Shown: piece by piece, positions 61,796-62,500 of the stretch
Numbering within the stretch: the first letter of the stretch is position 1
How the letters are laid out: each line of letters opens with the position of its first letter
Assembly (NCBI GenBank): GCA_905221605.1
Contig: CAJNDS010002013.1
Coordinates: forward strand, 520,377-582,876
Direction of reading: 5' to 3'
Length of the DNA stretch: 62,500 nucleotides
From: Symbiodinium natans
Lineage: Eukaryota; Sar; Dinophyceae; Suessiales; Symbiodiniaceae
Notes under the pieces: model-generated
Databases searched by the model: none
Told to the model about the DNA's origin: nothing
The model's input: the letters and a program-made list of their open reading frames with translations, nothing else
Made by a program: the position numbers and the translations under genes

Positions 61796-61899
61796 TTGGG
61801 ATGTTCCCCCGTATAATAACAGTCCTGAATAAGTAGGACTTATAGCACCGCTATGAAAACCCCTAGGAGGGACTGTTAGTATAATCGGGGAACATCCCC
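61796..61899. mobile_element. Family C element, copy C4
   Basis: Left TTGGGATGTTCCCCCGTATA then ATAACAGTCCTGAATA; right GGACTGTTAGTATAATCGGG and AACATCCCC. The cleanest family member. Confidence 0.88.
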
Positions 61900-61934
61900 A
61901 CACATAACGTGGTATGGACCTTTTGGAAATATTG

Positions 61935-62051
61935 TTGGCACGGGCCTCTCCTCTTAATTCTAAACAAGCATTTGAACCTCAACGTGCAGATCTAGTACGC
62001 TCTAAGGATTCGCGGCCCGTTTCTTCATTCAAGAAACTTGTCGCGGCCTGA
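61935..62051 (+). CDS. Candidate terminal exon
   Basis: LARASPLNSKQAFEPQRADL then VRSKDSRPVSSFKKLVAA and TGA; telomere-free. Confidence 0.42.
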   Translation: MARASPLNSKQAFEPQRADLVRSKDSRPVSSFKKLVAA

Positions 62052-62144
62052 TGCGTGGACAAGTGAAAAACCTATAGGCCAAAACCCCTGACCCTAAACC
62101 CTAAACCCTAAACCCTAACTCCAAACCCCCCAAAACCCTCAGGG

Positions 62145-62222
62145 GCTACAGCTGGCCGAGCTGTGGAAGCCAATGCCCGCGCGTTCCTGAGTCGGGCTAT
62201 CAGGGCTTCAAAGGGGGCTCAG
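62145..62222 (+). CDS. Candidate exon, Ala-rich helix
   Basis: ATAGRAVEANARAFLSRAIR then ASKGAQ, running into a telomere tract. Confidence 0.4.
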
Positions 62223-62259
62223 GGTTTAGGGTTTAGGGTTTAGGGTTTAGGGTTTAGGG

Positions 62260-62290
<31 letters not shown>

Positions 62291-62500
62291 AGGGGTCGAG
62301 TTTAGGTTTAGGCTTCACGGGGCTTGGAGGGTCTTGTGGAGCGCCTTGGGGTTTGAGAGCCTTATACCTTGAGGACCAAATGCACCCTAAAAGGGTTTGT
62401 GGTTCATATACCCTACTAAGAATAGTAGTAGTAGTAGAAGGTGTATGGCCCCAATTTTAGGCTTCGTTTCGTCCCCAGGGTGGAGTTCCAGGGTTTAAGA

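Overview
The window is nuclear-type eukaryotic DNA, not bacterial. It is saturated from end to end with the heptamer CCCTAAA/TTTAGGG, the telomere unit of plants, many algae and alveolates (dinoflagellates, chromerids, coccidians). There are well over a hundred short tracts in both orientations, usually separated by only 50-200 bases of non-repeat sequence. Because the tracts are scattered and face both ways, this is not a chromosome end but a genome in which telomere-type repeats are interspersed. A repeat-rich protist or alga is the best guess. The coccidian Eimeria is one known precedent for dispersed AGGGTTT repeats, but its typical CAG repeats are not evident here, so I do not name a species.

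No conventional gene is visible. Outside low-complexity DNA the longest open frames are about 150 codons, which is what chance gives in 62.5 kb. A TTTAGGG tract longer than about 21 bases puts a stop in all six frames, so any coding sequence must be cut into small exons lying in the islands between tracts. Many islands do hold one open frame with protein-like composition: amphipathic Ala/Glu/Lys helices, Pro/Ala-rich linkers, transmembrane segments, WD-repeat-like strands. Several are bounded by good splice signals (GTAAGT, GTGAGT, GTAAGA or GTATGT donors; polypyrimidine-CAG acceptors). I list these as candidate exons. The frame was chosen by eye from six, and a frame of 25-40 codons is often open by chance, so the confidences are deliberately low. 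I cannot join them into named genes.

Layout: 0-10.3 kb has dense repeats with mostly plus-strand candidate exons, several Pro/Ala-rich, interrupted by a 1.27 kb microsatellite/minisatellite at 7.35-8.61 kb. From 10.7 to 12 kb there is a small mixed stretch. From 12.4 to 15.5 kb repeats are sparse and a run of plus-strand open frames follows. From 15.5 to 29 kb there are repeats, many short inverted-repeat elements, a few minus-strand helical exons and one decayed coding fragment (23.7 kb). At 31.35-32.52 kb there is a palindromic tandem satellite. At 37-39 kb there are three copies of one membrane-segment coding unit. From 40 to 54.7 kb candidate exons lie on both strands. From 55 to 58 kb short elements are dense. 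From 59.6 kb to the end there are more candidate exons and two members of one element family.

The best-supported content is a set of short (about 80-280 bp) non-autonomous elements with terminal inverted repeats, here called families A to K. They were recognised purely by finding the same ends two to eight times. Most relevant biologically, at least two copies have a telomere tract inserted inside them, with uninterrupted relatives elsewhere in the window serving as empty-site controls. This indicates that telomere-type repeats are or were actively inserted into internal chromosomal DNA.
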